Of a DNA stretch of 64,000 bases, positions 1 to 9,816 are shown piece by piece; within the stretch, counting starts at the first letter, position 1; every line of letters begins with the position of its first letter. Source of the DNA: JAKZVK01 sp965248255 (GTDB lineage Bacteria; Acidobacteriota; Terriglobia; Bryobacterales; UBA6623); assembly GCA_965248255.1 (NCBI GenBank), contig CBDFIW010000001.1, positions 124,001 through 188,000 of the forward strand, read 5' to 3'. The notes under the pieces were generated by a model, which did no database searches, had not been told where the DNA came from, and saw only the letters and a list, made by a program, of their open reading frames with translations. The translations under genes and the position numbers were made by a program.

Positions 1-739
1 CTACGGCATCGAAATACTCATCGTGCCAATAGCGTCCAAGGTACATCTTGTTGCCGTCGAACCGAGTACCGGGCAGCGGGCTCTGACCTTTCTTCTGCTT
101 GCCGCTAAGCAACCCGCCGGCCAGCGGGTTATAGCAGACGTTGCTAATTCCACGGCGTTCGGCGAACGCGAGGTATTCCTGCTCGATGCCCCGTGCGGTC
201 AAGTTGTACATCGGCTGGACGATCCAGGGCGGCTCGTAGCCGTTTTTTTCGCACAGCCAATGAATCTCACATATTTGCCACGCGCTGTAGTTCGACACGG
301 CGGGGTAGCGAATCTTTCCCTCCTGCCGCAGCTCCTCGACCGTCTGCAGGGTTTCCTCGATCGGCACATCGTAGTCAGGCTGATGAAGATAGTAGATATC
401 TAGATAGTCGGTCCTCAAGCGGCGTAACGACTCTTCGATTCCACGCCGGATCCCCTCTCTTGAAAGACCGCTGTAGGAGGGCGGACCCTGCATCTTTCCT
501 CGAACTTTGCTGGCGAGAACCACATCGGCTCGCCTCGCGCCCAATAATTCCCCAACGATCTCTTCCGATCGGCCTTGGTTGTAGACGTTGGCGGTGTCAA
601 AGAAGTTGATGCCGGCATCCAGGCAACGGTCTACCATGCGCCGGGACTCTTCTAAGTCCGCCTGGGACCCGAACGTCATTGTCCCCATACACGCCTGTGA
701 AACCTCTAGATCTGTGTTTGCCAGCCGAACGACTTCCAC
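1..739 (-). CDS. Aldo/keto reductase, partial (runs off the left edge)
   Basis: NAD(P)H-dependent carbonyl reductase of the aldo/keto reductase TIM-barrel family; the first 246 codons are present. The catalytic tetrad is visible: Asp and Tyr in FFDTANVY, Lys in LASKV and His in YYLHQPD. I chose the GTG at 739 because the conserved beginning (VVRLANTDLEVSQACMGTMT) follows at once and GGAGG lies eight bases upstream; no ATG fits. It is transcribed away from the small basic gene at 822 across a short shared control region. Substrate cannot be told from sequence. Confidence 0.85.
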   Translation of the reverse strand, partial: MEVVRLANTDLEVSQACMGTMTFGSQADLEESRRMVDRCLDAGINFFDTANVYNQGRSEEIVGELLGARRADVVLASKVRGKMQGPPSYSGLSREGIRRGIEESLRRLRTDYLDIYYLHQPDYDVPIEETLQTVEELRQEGKIRYPAVSNYSAWQICEIHWLCEKNGYEPPWIVQPMYNLTARGIEQEYLAFAERRGISNVCYNPLAGGLLSGKQKKGQSPLPGTRFDGNKMYLGRYWHDEYFDAV

Positions 740-771
740 TCCACCTGCCTCCGTTGCTTGTTACAAAAAAT

Positions 772-793
772 TCTCGGATGTTGTAGTCCGAGA
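772..793. promoter_or_regulatory. Inverted repeat between divergent genes
   Basis: TCTCGGA and TCCGAGA form a 7-bp inverted repeat with an 8-base spacer in the short gap between the divergently read aldo/keto reductase and the small basic protein gene. The position fits an operator or an early transcript hairpin; no regulator is identified. Confidence 0.3.
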
Positions 794-821
794 CAGGCTT
801 TCTATGTTAGCATTAGCTGCT

Positions 822-1049
822 ATGGCTGATGTTCTAGAAATACTCACCGCGGAAAGAGACCGCCTCAATCGTGCTATCGCAGCTTTTCAAGGAGAGGCAG
901 CGCCGAAGCGGCGCGGCCGCCCGCCCGGCAGCAAGACGAAGAAGAAGCCCGCGAAAAAGCGGGGACGCCGTAAGATGAGCGCCGCCCAGAAAGAGGCCGT
1001 TTCGGAAAGAATGAAGAAGTATTGGGCTGCCCGCAAGGCCAAGAAGTAG
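822..1049 (+). CDS. Small Lys/Arg-rich AT-hook/H1-like protein
   Basis: Predicted 75-residue protein. The N-terminal third is a helix with charged heptads (ADVLEILTAERDRLNRAIAAF). It is followed by an AT-hook-like core (RRGRPPGSK), a lysine-rich linker and a basic helix ending SERMKKYWAARKAKK. This layout resembles small nucleoid-associated, H1-like proteins common in soil bacteria, so DNA binding is inferred. An in-frame ATG at 804 is an alternative start; neither has a strong Shine-Dalgarno sequence. Confidence 0.6.
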   Translation: MADVLEILTAERDRLNRAIAAFQGEAAPKRRGRPPGSKTKKKPAKKRGRRKMSAAQKEAVSERMKKYWAARKAKK

Positions 1050-1072
1050 CCAACCTGCTTCGGGCCTTTTCC

Positions 1073-1101
1073 GCCGGATCACGAGGGACAGGAGATCCGG
1101 C
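1073..1101. other. Hairpin downstream of the small basic gene
   Basis: GCCGGATC and GATCCGGC can form an 8-bp stem with a 13-base loop shortly after the stop codon at 1049. No run of T follows, so it is at most a weak or Rho-assisted terminator. The rest of the 232-bp gap up to 1281 shows nothing I can assign. Confidence 0.3.
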
Positions 1102-1281
1102 CGCTGTGGGTGAGTCTACGAAGGTCGAGAGATTACCGTCTCCGCGGTCTTAGTGGCTTCCTTGTCCGGAAGCCCTTCACCCTACAGTAGTTTGCCCGAC
1201 GAAAAGGCGTTCCGCTTAGGAACGGTAGGGGAGGTTTGTGTTCCAGCCGGGGAGCATCCCATGCTTGGCACGCACGGTGGG

Positions 1282-3546
1282 CTATGCAATGACCCAAATG
1301 GGACTGGACCAGGCGCGGTGGCCGTCTTCCTGGGTGACAGCGACGTAGAAAGGGTTGTCAGCTCCCGCCTTGAGGGCAAGAGTTCTGTTGAAAGAGACCT
1401 TGCGGTGCCGGTTCTCATCCGGCAGCCGGAACACTCGAACACGGCGCGCCAGTCTGCCCGCTTCGTGGACATGGTCTTCGATGCCGATCTCCTCGACGGG
1501 CAGCCCGAACTGAGCCGGTCCGGTTTCAAATCGTAGAATCCCTTGCGAGGCATCCTCTAGCCACACGTCGAAACCGGCAAAATTGCCGGTCGTGACGGCT
1601 TCCCATCGCACCGCATCGGGCCCGGTCTGATGGAAGGCTTTGAGGGGATTGAAGAAGTTGATTTTCTCAGTGCGGAGGATGCGGTTGCCCGCGACCTGAG
1701 CCGACCCGTCCCACACGGTTTGCCGGAAGCGGCCCCGGTACTCGGCCCCTTCGAAAACCACACGAATCCTTTTGCCTTCTGCCCCACCCTGCGTCGAGGC
1801 GTCGCAGTGAGGACGAACGACCTCCAGCGTGTCGAGGCCGTTGCGGATCTCGATCCGTTCGATCGGCGCGGTACCAACGACATCCACCGCGAACACAATC
1901 GAATCTTGGTCCGTCCGGACGATATCTCCCATCACGGCTTCGTCCACGGTCTCGCTCGCTGTGACACTGAGCGTCGGATCTTCCTCAAACCTTTGGGCGG
2001 GAGAGGCGAACGATGCCCGAACGTCGAGAATCATCCGCGCCCCGGTCGTGCCATAGTGGCGGCGTTTGCGTAGGCACTCAAATAGCGCTTTGCGGGATAA
2101 CTCAGGCAACAGGTAGCAGGTAAGCCCACCATACGCTCCGAACCACGAGGCGCCCGGGTAACTCGCACCCGGCCGTCCCTTGTGTCCGTCGCTGTGGCAC
2201 ACTATGCCAACTCGGTAACCCGCCTCGATCGCGTCGTGGAGCAGCCACTCGAACGTGCCCCACGCCGAGTGCACTTCTACCGCGCGCTCGAAGTGTCCGT
2301 CGTGTGCCATCTTGATGTCGGCATAGCGCCCACCCACGTGGGCGATCACCACCGCATCCTCCCCGGCATCAGCGAGAGCCTCAAACAGCTCTGCGGCCGT
2401 ATGGCAGTCGCTATCAAGGTCCGAGCGGTCTTCAACCAAGGCGTGCGACGAGCGCCGGATCGCCCGGCCCTCGTGCCGGAAGAACACGTTGCGGTCGCCC
2501 CCGAGAGCAGTGTTGCCCGACCACTCGTAGCCCGGAACGGTAACGAATCTTCCCGGTTCGTTGAACTCGGCGGTGACGTCGTTCAACTCCGCCCAGAACT
2601 CCCTGGTGATCTGAAAGTCGTTGCCCTGGTGACCGCAGATATCGATGAAGGCGCGGTCGCGGGCGAAAGAGAAATACTCTCGGACGGAGTTTGTCCCAAC
2701 GGTCTCTTCGCTTTGACCATGTAGGTCACCCCAGTACGGCAGCAACTCCGCCGCCTCGACGACGCGCAGAGGATTGCTTGTCGCCAGCAGGTCGTCGTCT
2801 GCATCCAGAAGGTCGATCGTCAACTCTCCCGGCTCGCGCATTCGAAGGCCCTCGACAGCGACCGTGAACTGCCCTGGCGTGAAGATCACGCTCTCGGGCA
2901 AGCCCTCGACGAGACAGCTCGGTCGCAGCGTCAGGGTGGCATCGGCCTGATCGCTGGGATTGCCCCATGCGTCTTCCGCTTTGAGGCCTAGGCGAAACGC
3001 CTCATCGCACCGGCGCATGGTCGGCAACACCGCTCGCCAGACCGCGGGCGGGCCAGGCACGATGCTAATCGTCGGCGGGTTCGGCAGCTCCACATAGTGG
3101 TAAGTGGCGATTGCATCCACCAGCACGCGAAACTCGAACGTTGGCTCACAGAAGGTTTGCAACCGCAAGCCGGGCGAGCCTTCCCGGCGGTCGCCAAATC
3201 GCACAACGATCCGGTCACCCTCCTTCATGAAACCCTTGACGATCTTGATGTAGAGCGTCTTGTCCCACGGGCGCAGGTTGCCTTTGGGGTCGTAGCGTGC
3301 CTCAAGTACCGCCTGATTGCCGGCCTCGACAGTCACGTAGTTGGGCCCCTGAGGATCGTCGAACTGCAAACGGCCCATGTCGGCCGCGAAGCGGAAGACG
3401 ATCTTCAGGCTCGCCGTGTCATCCATCCCGAATCGTCCGGCGGTGTAACTCAGCGTGAACGATGCGTAAGAGCCAGCTTCGAAGCTTCCGGTCGGTTCGA
3501 TCGTCGCATGACCCATCAGCTCGGGGGGGTAGTTGGAATGGGGCAT
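1282..3546 (-). CDS. DUF3604 family PHP-like metal-dependent hydrolase
   Basis: 754-residue protein of the DUF3604 family, large proteins with a PHP-like metal site and uncharacterised substrates. The N-terminal ~260 residues look like beta-rich domains. The catalytic part follows, with conserved metal-ligand segments: YWGDLHGQSEETVGTNS, CGHQGNDFQ, TVPGYEWSG, VVIAHVGGRYAD and CHSDGHKGRPG. No signal peptide is seen. It stands alone; the upstream gap contains the kinase promoter region on the other strand. The family call is firm, the function is not known. Confidence 0.85.
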   Translation of the reverse strand: MPHSNYPPELMGHATIEPTGSFEAGSYASFTLSYTAGRFGMDDTASLKIVFRFAADMGRLQFDDPQGPNYVTVEAGNQAVLEARYDPKGNLRPWDKTLYIKIVKGFMKEGDRIVVRFGDRREGSPGLRLQTFCEPTFEFRVLVDAIATYHYVELPNPPTISIVPGPPAVWRAVLPTMRRCDEAFRLGLKAEDAWGNPSDQADATLTLRPSCLVEGLPESVIFTPGQFTVAVEGLRMREPGELTIDLLDADDDLLATSNPLRVVEAAELLPYWGDLHGQSEETVGTNSVREYFSFARDRAFIDICGHQGNDFQITREFWAELNDVTAEFNEPGRFVTVPGYEWSGNTALGGDRNVFFRHEGRAIRRSSHALVEDRSDLDSDCHTAAELFEALADAGEDAVVIAHVGGRYADIKMAHDGHFERAVEVHSAWGTFEWLLHDAIEAGYRVGIVCHSDGHKGRPGASYPGASWFGAYGGLTCYLLPELSRKALFECLRKRRHYGTTGARMILDVRASFASPAQRFEEDPTLSVTASETVDEAVMGDIVRTDQDSIVFAVDVVGTAPIERIEIRNGLDTLEVVRPHCDASTQGGAEGKRIRVVFEGAEYRGRFRQTVWDGSAQVAGNRILRTEKINFFNPLKAFHQTGPDAVRWEAVTTGNFAGFDVWLEDASQGILRFETGPAQFGLPVEEIGIEDHVHEAGRLARRVRVFRLPDENRHRKVSFNRTLALKAGADNPFYVAVTQEDGHRAWSSPIWVIA

Positions 3547-3696
3547 GGGTGCGCTGTGGCCGTATACGAGCCTGCCTATTAGCCAATCAGATTCCGTAGA
3601 CTAGCGCATCCGCTCGAGACCGGACACCCGTATTCGTTTGAGACAACGAGCGCGTCTTGACGCGATAAGCAACAATCGGCTGGCGAGGGGGTTCCT

Positions 3697-3702
3697 TATA
3701 AT
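3697..3702 (+). promoter_or_regulatory. Candidate -10 box upstream of the kinase gene
   Basis: A perfect TATAAT lies about 170 bases upstream of the kinase start. No good -35 box sits 16-18 bases before it (TTGACG at 3657 is too far), so the assignment is tentative. Otherwise the 327-bp gap 3547-3873 holds no gene I can support. Confidence 0.35.
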
Positions 3703-3873
3703 TAGGGGCGGCGCTGTGAGTGTATGGCGGCGGCGAGAGTATCACCGGTGGCGTGATCCTGTCGACACCTTTGGAAGGATCGGGAGTCCCCAGTTCCCGA
3801 GGCGGCGCACTCTGCGTCCGTGCCCATTGATGAACGGCCCGCCTGCCTTCGCGCGAGGCTCAGTTGGTAAGCC

Positions 3874-6282
3874 ATGATCGGCCAGGAAATCTCGCATTAT
3901 CGGATCGTCGAAAAGCTTGGCGAAGGCGGGATGGGCGCCGTTTACAAGGCCGAGGACACCGTCCTGAAGCGCTTCGTGGCGTTGAAGTTCCTATCCGCCG
4001 AAGCGCTCGGCAGCGAGGAAGAGCGCGCACGTTTCTTGCGTGAAGCACAGGCCGCCGCCGCTCTCGACCACCCTAGCATCTGCACGGTTTACGAGGTCGG
4101 CGAGGCCGATGGGCGGACCTTTCTCTCAATGGCGTATCTCGAAGGCCAGACGCTGCGTCGAAAGGTCGAGCAGCAGCCTCTGCCGGCGAGCGACGTGGTA
4201 AGGCTGCTCCTTCAAGTCCTCGAGGGTCTCCACGAGGCCCACGATCTCGGCATCGTGCATCGCGACATCAAGTCGTCGAACATCATGGTTACCGCGCGAG
4301 GCCGCGCTAAGATCATGGACTTCGGCTTGGCGCAGCTTCCCGGCGCGGCCCGCATCACGCAACTGGGGACCACTCTCGGCACCGCCGCTTACATGTCGCC
4401 CGAACAGGCCGAAGGTTTCGTCGTGGACCACCGGACCGACTTGTGGTCCGTCGGCGTTGTGCTCTACGAGGCGCTCACCGGTACCTTGCCCTTCGGTGGC
4501 GACTACATCCCGGCGCTGATGTACGCCATCGTTCACGAACAGCCGCGACCGCTGGATGGGCTTGAAGAGCCTTTGCAGCGCGATCTCAGTGCGATCGTGT
4601 CCAAAGCGCTCACCAAGACGCCGGACCAGCGCTGTCAGAACGCGGCCGAGATGATCGGCGCACTCGTATCGCTGCAGGAGAAGCACCGGCTCGAGCAGGG
4701 ATCGGCCGCCTCCCACTCAGTCGTCATCCCGCGGCCCCCCGAGTCTGCCGAGCCGCCCCAAGCCGCCGAGACAGCCGAGAAGCTCGCAGGGACTCCTGCC
4801 GGCCCGCCGGAAGTGCCTTTTGAACCCGCGACCGTCCCGACAGACGCGCCGGGCAAGGGAAGGAGTTTCGGGATGTTCGCGGCCGGGGTTGTTGCAGCGG
4901 TCTTCGTCCTCGCTGCAACGTGGATGTGGCGGATGCACCAACCGCCGCCCCCGCCGTCGAGCTTCGACGTCGAGGTGGGTGCTGTAGAGGCCCCGGTCTC
5001 CGAAGCCGAGGACGCGGTGACTCGCGAGCAACCTGTCCCCAAGCGTGAGCCCGATCCGCCACCCGCGAAGGTCGAAATACCTGCCGCGGTCCCTGCGGAA
5101 GCAGAAGCCACGAGTCTGATTCCCCAACCCGCTGAGCCCGAACCCGAGCCGGTGAGGCCGGGGGAGGAGGTCGACACGGCGTCCGCCGCGCCCGAAACAA
5201 CTCCGGTCGAGCCGCAGCCCACGCCCGCCCCGGCATCGCCCGTCAGCAACGTCAACTCAGTGGCCCATCAGATCGCTACGCGGGGCTACGCCCTGCTTGA
5301 CGACCGCACCGGCGAGAGTGCCCGGTCGGCGATTGTCCTATTCGAACAGGCGCTCGACATCGACCCGAACTCCGCGCTCTCGCACGCGGGCTTGGCGCTT
5401 GTGCACGCGGCCCAGGCGCTGCAAGGCAGCACGGAGCCGCTGCAAGCGCTCGGTAAGGCCGAACAGGCTTCGCAGAAGGCGCTGGCGATTGATAAAACGC
5501 TGGCACCGGCCCATGTTGCCGCTGGGGTCTCCCAGGCTTTGGGCCACTGGAACTGGGACGGCGCGAAGGCCTCCTTTGATCGCGCCCTATCGCTCGAGCC
5601 CGACAACGCCGACGCACATCTCGCCTATGCGCTGGCGTATCTCATTCCCCACCGAAAGCTTGAAGATGCTCTCGTCTCACTCCGCCGGGCGGCGGCTTTG
5701 AAGCCCTCCGCGCCCGACATCGGAACCCAACTGGGTCGGGCGTTAAGCTATGCGGGAGAAGACGATGCGGCCTTGGCACAGTATCGTGCCACCCTGCGCG
5801 GCCGCCCGGCCTTTGCCCCGGCTTACTGGGCCATGGGAATGAGCGCCGCCAAGAAGGGTGATCTCGATGCGGCCCGCAAGGCCTTCGGCCGCCTCATGAA
5901 GCTAAAGCCCGGTAATCCCGCTGCTCTCGCCGGCGTGGCGTACGTTGACGTGATGTCAGGCGACAGCAGCCGCGCGCGGGTTCGGTTGCGGGCGTTCATC
6001 AGCGATGCCGCACGCCAGCGTAGTCAGCGGGTCCCTCGAGGACGAAAGAAACCGTCGGGGCGCAGAGGCCGCTCCCAAATGACCGGATACGTCTCTCCTT
6101 ATTGGCGTGCGCTCGTCGCAGCCGCCATGAAGGAGGACGACATCGCCTTCCGATGGCTGGAGGAAGGTGTTGGCCGGCATTACCCCTTCGTGGCGCAGGC
6201 CGCTGCACAGCCCGAAATGAAGCGCCTGCTCACAGATCGTCGCTTCGAGGCGCTGCTGGGGAAGATGAACCTATCACCCTAA
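3874..6282 (+). CDS. Membrane Ser/Thr protein kinase with C-terminal TPRs
   Basis: PknB-like (Hanks-type) kinase of 802 residues. Kinase landmarks: glycine loop GEGGMGAVYKAE near residue 16, ATP-binding Lys38, catalytic HRD at 129-131 followed by IKSSN, DFG at 149-151 and SPEQ in the activation segment. A Pro/Glu-rich linker surrounds one membrane segment near residues 333-353, placing the kinase inside and the C-terminal half outside. That half holds several TPR units (about residues 480-700). This layout is very common in Acidobacteriota. Targets unknown. The upstream Shine-Dalgarno sequence is weak. Confidence 0.9.
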   Translation: MIGQEISHYRIVEKLGEGGMGAVYKAEDTVLKRFVALKFLSAEALGSEEERARFLREAQAAAALDHPSICTVYEVGEADGRTFLSMAYLEGQTLRRKVEQQPLPASDVVRLLLQVLEGLHEAHDLGIVHRDIKSSNIMVTARGRAKIMDFGLAQLPGAARITQLGTTLGTAAYMSPEQAEGFVVDHRTDLWSVGVVLYEALTGTLPFGGDYIPALMYAIVHEQPRPLDGLEEPLQRDLSAIVSKALTKTPDQRCQNAAEMIGALVSLQEKHRLEQGSAASHSVVIPRPPESAEPPQAAETAEKLAGTPAGPPEVPFEPATVPTDAPGKGRSFGMFAAGVVAAVFVLAATWMWRMHQPPPPPSSFDVEVGAVEAPVSEAEDAVTREQPVPKREPDPPPAKVEIPAAVPAEAEATSLIPQPAEPEPEPVRPGEEVDTASAAPETTPVEPQPTPAPASPVSNVNSVAHQIATRGYALLDDRTGESARSAIVLFEQALDIDPNSALSHAGLALVHAAQALQGSTEPLQALGKAEQASQKALAIDKTLAPAHVAAGVSQALGHWNWDGAKASFDRALSLEPDNADAHLAYALAYLIPHRKLEDALVSLRRAAALKPSAPDIGTQLGRALSYAGEDDAALAQYRATLRGRPAFAPAYWAMGMSAAKKGDLDAARKAFGRLMKLKPGNPAALAGVAYVDVMSGDSSRARVRLRAFISDAARQRSQRVPRGRKKPSGRRGRSQMTGYVSPYWRALVAAAMKEDDIAFRWLEEGVGRHYPFVAQAAAQPEMKRLLTDRRFEALLGKMNLSP

Positions 6283-6312
6283 TCGGCTGAGGCGCCACTT
6301 CCCCGTCAGGCT

Positions 6313-6792
6313 TCACTCAAACTGAATCTGCGAAATGAACAGGCTGGGCATTGCTTGATTCCAGTCCAGCGGGACGGCGTCGAACGCCAACCGGAAGGAC
6401 TGGGCGCTCCCGGGATCAAGCGGTTCCGTGCGCCGACCGACGATCGCCCTCGGCTCCCGGGCAACTTCAAGGCCATTAATCTCGCGGAACACGCAGTCGA
6501 TCTCGACCAGCGTGAGTGTGCGGCTGCCGTGGTTGGCGATCTTGCCTTCGATCGTGACCAGGGTCTGCTCGAGGAAGTCTTCCTCCGCTTTCATCTCGAC
6601 ATCGGAGAGCTCGAGATCAGCGAGATACGTCTGCGCCTCGGCGGTAAGCTGTGGACCCTCGGGCGGCGGCTGCTGAGCTGACCACCAAAAATAGCCTCCC
6701 ACGCCCGCGGCGAACAACAGAATAGAGCCCAGAACCGGCAGCGGGACGGGGGGCCCGCCGGCTTTGCGCAGCTCTTGTCCTTGCTCGAGCAC
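6313..6792 (-). CDS. Single-pass membrane protein, FxLYD/DUF2393-like
   Basis: 159 residues: a short cytoplasmic N-terminus, one membrane helix (VLGSILLFAAGVGGYFWW), then an extracytoplasmic beta domain containing IEGKIANHGSRTLTLVEIDC, a pattern typical of FxLYD/DUF2393-type domains. It begins only five bases after the pmbA stop codon, so the two are almost certainly cotranscribed. Role unknown; the link to peptidase-like PmbA is by position only. Confidence 0.6.
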   Translation of the reverse strand: MLEQGQELRKAGGPPVPLPVLGSILLFAAGVGGYFWWSAQQPPPEGPQLTAEAQTYLADLELSDVEMKAEEDFLEQTLVTIEGKIANHGSRTLTLVEIDCVFREINGLEVAREPRAIVGRRTEPLDPGSAQSFRLAFDAVPLDWNQAMPSLFISQIQFE

Positions 6793-6797
6793 CGCTG

Positions 6798-8147
6798 CTA
6801 CTTGCCGGCTACAATCATCTGCCGGATCTTGATGGTTGGAGCCACGACCGCGCCGCGAAAGTCGAGATCCGACCCAATCTCCTCAATGTCCTGCAGCATC
6901 TGCTTGAGGTTCCCTGCGATGGTCACCTCCGAGACCGGATAGGCGAGCTTGCCGTTCTCGATCCAGAACCCGGCGGCACCCCGCGAGTAGTCGCCCGTCA
7001 CGAGATTCACGCCGAAACCCAGCAACTCGGTGACGTATAAGCCGCTCGCGACCGATCCGATGATCTCTTCGCCCGAGGCCGAGCCCGGCTCGATCATGAA
7101 GTTGCCGGGACCGACGCCGGGGTTGCCGGCTAGCCCGCGCGACGCGTTGCCTGTGGTCTTGAGCTCCAGTTTGCGGGCTGTGTAGCAGTTTAACAAATAG
7201 CTCTCCAGCACCCCTTTACGGATCACCTCCGTTCGCCGGCTCGGTGTGCCTTCGTCATCGAACGGAGAGGTGCCGAACCCGCCGGGACGCAGTCCGTCGT
7301 CGATGATCGTGACTTGCGGGTTGGCCACCGCCTCCCCGAGTTGATCGGCCAGGAAGGACGCCTTGCGATAAACAGTGTCCCCGCTGACGGCACCGAGGAT
7401 GTGGCCGAGCAGCGACTTGGCCACCGGCGCCTCGAATACGACGGGCGCTTCAGTCGTGCTGACCTTTCTCGCGTGCAGACGCCTCACCACGCGCTCGGCG
7501 GCGATGCGCCCGATCTCCTCCGGCGATTGCAGCGAGCGAGCGCTGCGCGCCACGCTGTACCAGTAGTCGCGCTCCTTGTTGCCGTTCGACTCGGCCAACG
7601 GCACCACCGACAGCGAACAACTCGTGCCGCGGTAGGCTCCGGCGAATCCGCGCGAGTTCGCCAGCACCCAGCCACCCCAGCCCGACCCGAAACCGCCACC
7701 TTCGGAGTTGTTTACCTTCGGGTCGGCGTCCAGGGCTGCTTGTTCGGCTGCCTGCGCCATCTCGATCTTCCGCTCAGACGAGAGAGCGAGAACGTCGTCG
7801 TGATAAAGATCGAGCGAGTCAGGCTCGGCCCCCATACCGAGTTCCTCGGGTTCGGGCAGCCCCATGCAGGGATCTTCCGAAGTGAAACGCACTGCTTCGA
7901 GCGCGGAGGCGAGGAGCTTCTCGATGCCGTTACCGGTGAAATCGGAACTATAGGACGACGCCGCGCGTTGGCCCCGCAGTACCCGCAGGCCGATAGCCTT
8001 CGAGCCCGAGTCTTTGAGTTGCTCCACCTGCCCCAGACGGACGGTGACCGAGAACTCCCCACGCTCCTGAACGACGCAGTCGGCGTCATCGGCCCCACGC
8101 TTCACGGCCCGGGAAACAACGTCCTTGGCTAGGTCAAGATGATCCAT
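6798..8147 (-). CDS. pmbA: TldD/PmbA family protein, PmbA (TldE) type
   Basis: 449-residue PmbA/TldE subunit. In known systems TldD and TldE form a zinc protease heterocomplex that trims peptides such as microcin B17 and modified RiPP precursors. The N-terminal substrate-binding domain and the glycine-rich C-terminal region (GNASRGLAGNPGVGPGN, YSRGAAGFWIENGKL) are present. The HExxxH zinc motif of TldD is absent, as expected for the non-catalytic partner. No tldD is in this window, so its partner must be encoded elsewhere. It is divergent from the SIS gene at 8337. Confidence 0.9.
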   Translation of the reverse strand: MDHLDLAKDVVSRAVKRGADDADCVVQERGEFSVTVRLGQVEQLKDSGSKAIGLRVLRGQRAASSYSSDFTGNGIEKLLASALEAVRFTSEDPCMGLPEPEELGMGAEPDSLDLYHDDVLALSSERKIEMAQAAEQAALDADPKVNNSEGGGFGSGWGGWVLANSRGFAGAYRGTSCSLSVVPLAESNGNKERDYWYSVARSARSLQSPEEIGRIAAERVVRRLHARKVSTTEAPVVFEAPVAKSLLGHILGAVSGDTVYRKASFLADQLGEAVANPQVTIIDDGLRPGGFGTSPFDDEGTPSRRTEVIRKGVLESYLLNCYTARKLELKTTGNASRGLAGNPGVGPGNFMIEPGSASGEEIIGSVASGLYVTELLGFGVNLVTGDYSRGAAGFWIENGKLAYPVSEVTIAGNLKQMLQDIEEIGSDLDFRGAVVAPTIKIRQMIVAGK

Positions 8148-8336
8148 GAGGTCGGCTCGGGGCAGGTCCGGGACAGCCAGACACAGACGTCTGGTGTCTC
8201 ACTGTTAACTCAATAGATTCCCACAAAGAACAGACACAAGGGGAGAGACGGTGCTCTGTACTGCCTGCCGGTACCATTCGGAGCCCTCGGAGTCTCGGGC
8301 CACCCTGCCCCAGAACGTTCGCGCGATAATCGCGGT

Positions 8337-9395
8337 ATGTCTTTCATGCTTGAGGAGATCGAGCAGCAGCCGGCGACACTCGAGCGGACCTTCCGCCAAG
8401 AGGTCAAAACGATCGAAAGGTTCCGGCGACGGATCGCGGGGCGATCGTTTTCACTGGTCGTCTTGGTCGCCCGCGGTACCTCCGACAACGCCGCGCTGTT
8501 TGGACGCTACCTGATCGAAGCGGCCGTGGGCCTGCCGACGTCCCTAGCTGCCCCGTCCGTGACCACGGTTTACGGGGCCAAGCTGAGATGGAAGGATGCT
8601 CTGGTCGTGGGCCTCTCTCAGTCGGGAGAATCGACTGACACCAACCTCTGCCTGCAGGCGGCGCGGGAACAAGGCGCGCTGACCGTTGGCATCACCAACG
8701 AGTCCGGCAGCTCGATTACGAAGTGTGTCGACGAGCTGTTTCGGGTCCACGCCGGGCGCGAGCGGAGCGTCGCCGCGACTAAGACGTACAGCGGCCAGAT
8801 CCTCCTGCTCTATCTTCTGGCGTACGCTTTAGGGGCCCCGATCCCACCCCGGGTCTTGGAGCGCCTTCCAGCGGCCGCGGCCCGTGCCCTCTCGCTCAAG
8901 AACTCAGTCGAGGTGTTGTCGGAGCGCTACCGTTTCATGACAAACTCGGTTGTGGTCGGCCGGGGCCTGAACTACGCCAACGCTTACGAGTTCTCACTCA
9001 AGCTGATGGAGACGTGCTACGTCGTCGCGGAACGGTTTTCCGGCGCCGACTTCCTGCATGGGCCGATCGCTCTCGTCGGGAGGGGGTTCCCGGTTTTCGT
9101 CTTTGCGCCACCCGGCCCGACCCATCCCGGCACCTCAGAGATGCTTGCCAAGCTGCGGGGACTCAAGGCCGAAACGATCGTCATCAGTCACGGGGACAGG
9201 GTGCGAACCAAAGATGCCTCCCGACGGATTCACCTACCGGGGGCTATTCCCAAGATTCGGGGGTGCCCGGAAGACTTGCTCACGCCGATCCCTTACATCA
9301 TCCCGGCGCAGCTCTTCACGGCATCGCTGGCCGAACAGAAGGGGATCGATCCGGACCAGCCGAGGACGCTGACGAAGGTCACGAGGACGATCTAA
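8337..9395 (+). CDS. Double SIS-domain sugar-phosphate isomerase/deaminase
   Basis: 352 residues with two SIS domains (about 30-165 and 200-330), the same architecture as the isomerase half of GlmS. Signature segments are VLVARGTSDNAA and GLSQSGESTDT in the first domain and FLHGPIALV in the second. No glutamine amidotransferase domain is present. Related stand-alone proteins include glucosamine-6-phosphate deaminase (NagB-II) and AgaS/FrlB-type enzymes. I cannot pick the substrate: there are no sugar transport or catabolic genes beside it. Confidence 0.8.
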   Translation: MSFMLEEIEQQPATLERTFRQEVKTIERFRRRIAGRSFSLVVLVARGTSDNAALFGRYLIEAAVGLPTSLAAPSVTTVYGAKLRWKDALVVGLSQSGESTDTNLCLQAAREQGALTVGITNESGSSITKCVDELFRVHAGRERSVAATKTYSGQILLLYLLAYALGAPIPPRVLERLPAAAARALSLKNSVEVLSERYRFMTNSVVVGRGLNYANAYEFSLKLMETCYVVAERFSGADFLHGPIALVGRGFPVFVFAPPGPTHPGTSEMLAKLRGLKAETIVISHGDRVRTKDASRRIHLPGAIPKIRGCPEDLLTPIPYIIPAQLFTASLAEQKGIDPDQPRTLTKVTRTI

Positions 9396-9444
9396 CGCCG
9401 TTTCCCTTCGATTGCGGCGGCTCTTCTCTGACTCACTTGCGGGG

Positions 9445-9594
9445 TCAATAGTTCTTGCCTTTCAACAGGCCCCAGCCCAAGCTGAAGAGGCCGGCAATGA
9501 TCATGCCAACGTTGACGTCTCGAGGCAGAATGTCGTCGTAATAGACGAAGCAGAACAACCACGCCAGGATGATGAACGCACCAAGCACAAACAT
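9445..9594 (-). CDS. 49-residue two-helix membrane protein
   Basis: A short gene with a strong Shine-Dalgarno sequence (GGAGG, five bases before the ATG at 9594). The product has two hydrophobic stretches, VLGAFIILAWLFCFVYY and VGMIIAGLFSLGWGLL, joined by the acidic turn DDILPRDVN, and ends KGKNY. It looks like a small inner-membrane hairpin protein. No family recognised. Convergent with the SIS gene. Confidence 0.6.
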   Translation of the reverse strand: MFVLGAFIILAWLFCFVYYDDILPRDVNVGMIIAGLFSLGWGLLKGKNY

Positions 9595-9816
9595 ACAGGC
9601 CTCCGTACTACCTAGCCGCCTCCACTTAGTCTAAGTTGCCTCGCAACAGCGCTCCCATAGTGGATTCACCCCACCCTTTGCCACGACTCACCTGACCGTG
9701 GTACTAGTACTCCCGTAGCACATTGACGGTGCAGTACATACGGCCACAAACCCTCAGTCATGACGTCGTGGACCCTTGGTCTTCCCAAGCGCTGCTGTCC
9801 TCTGCAGCCCGGACAC

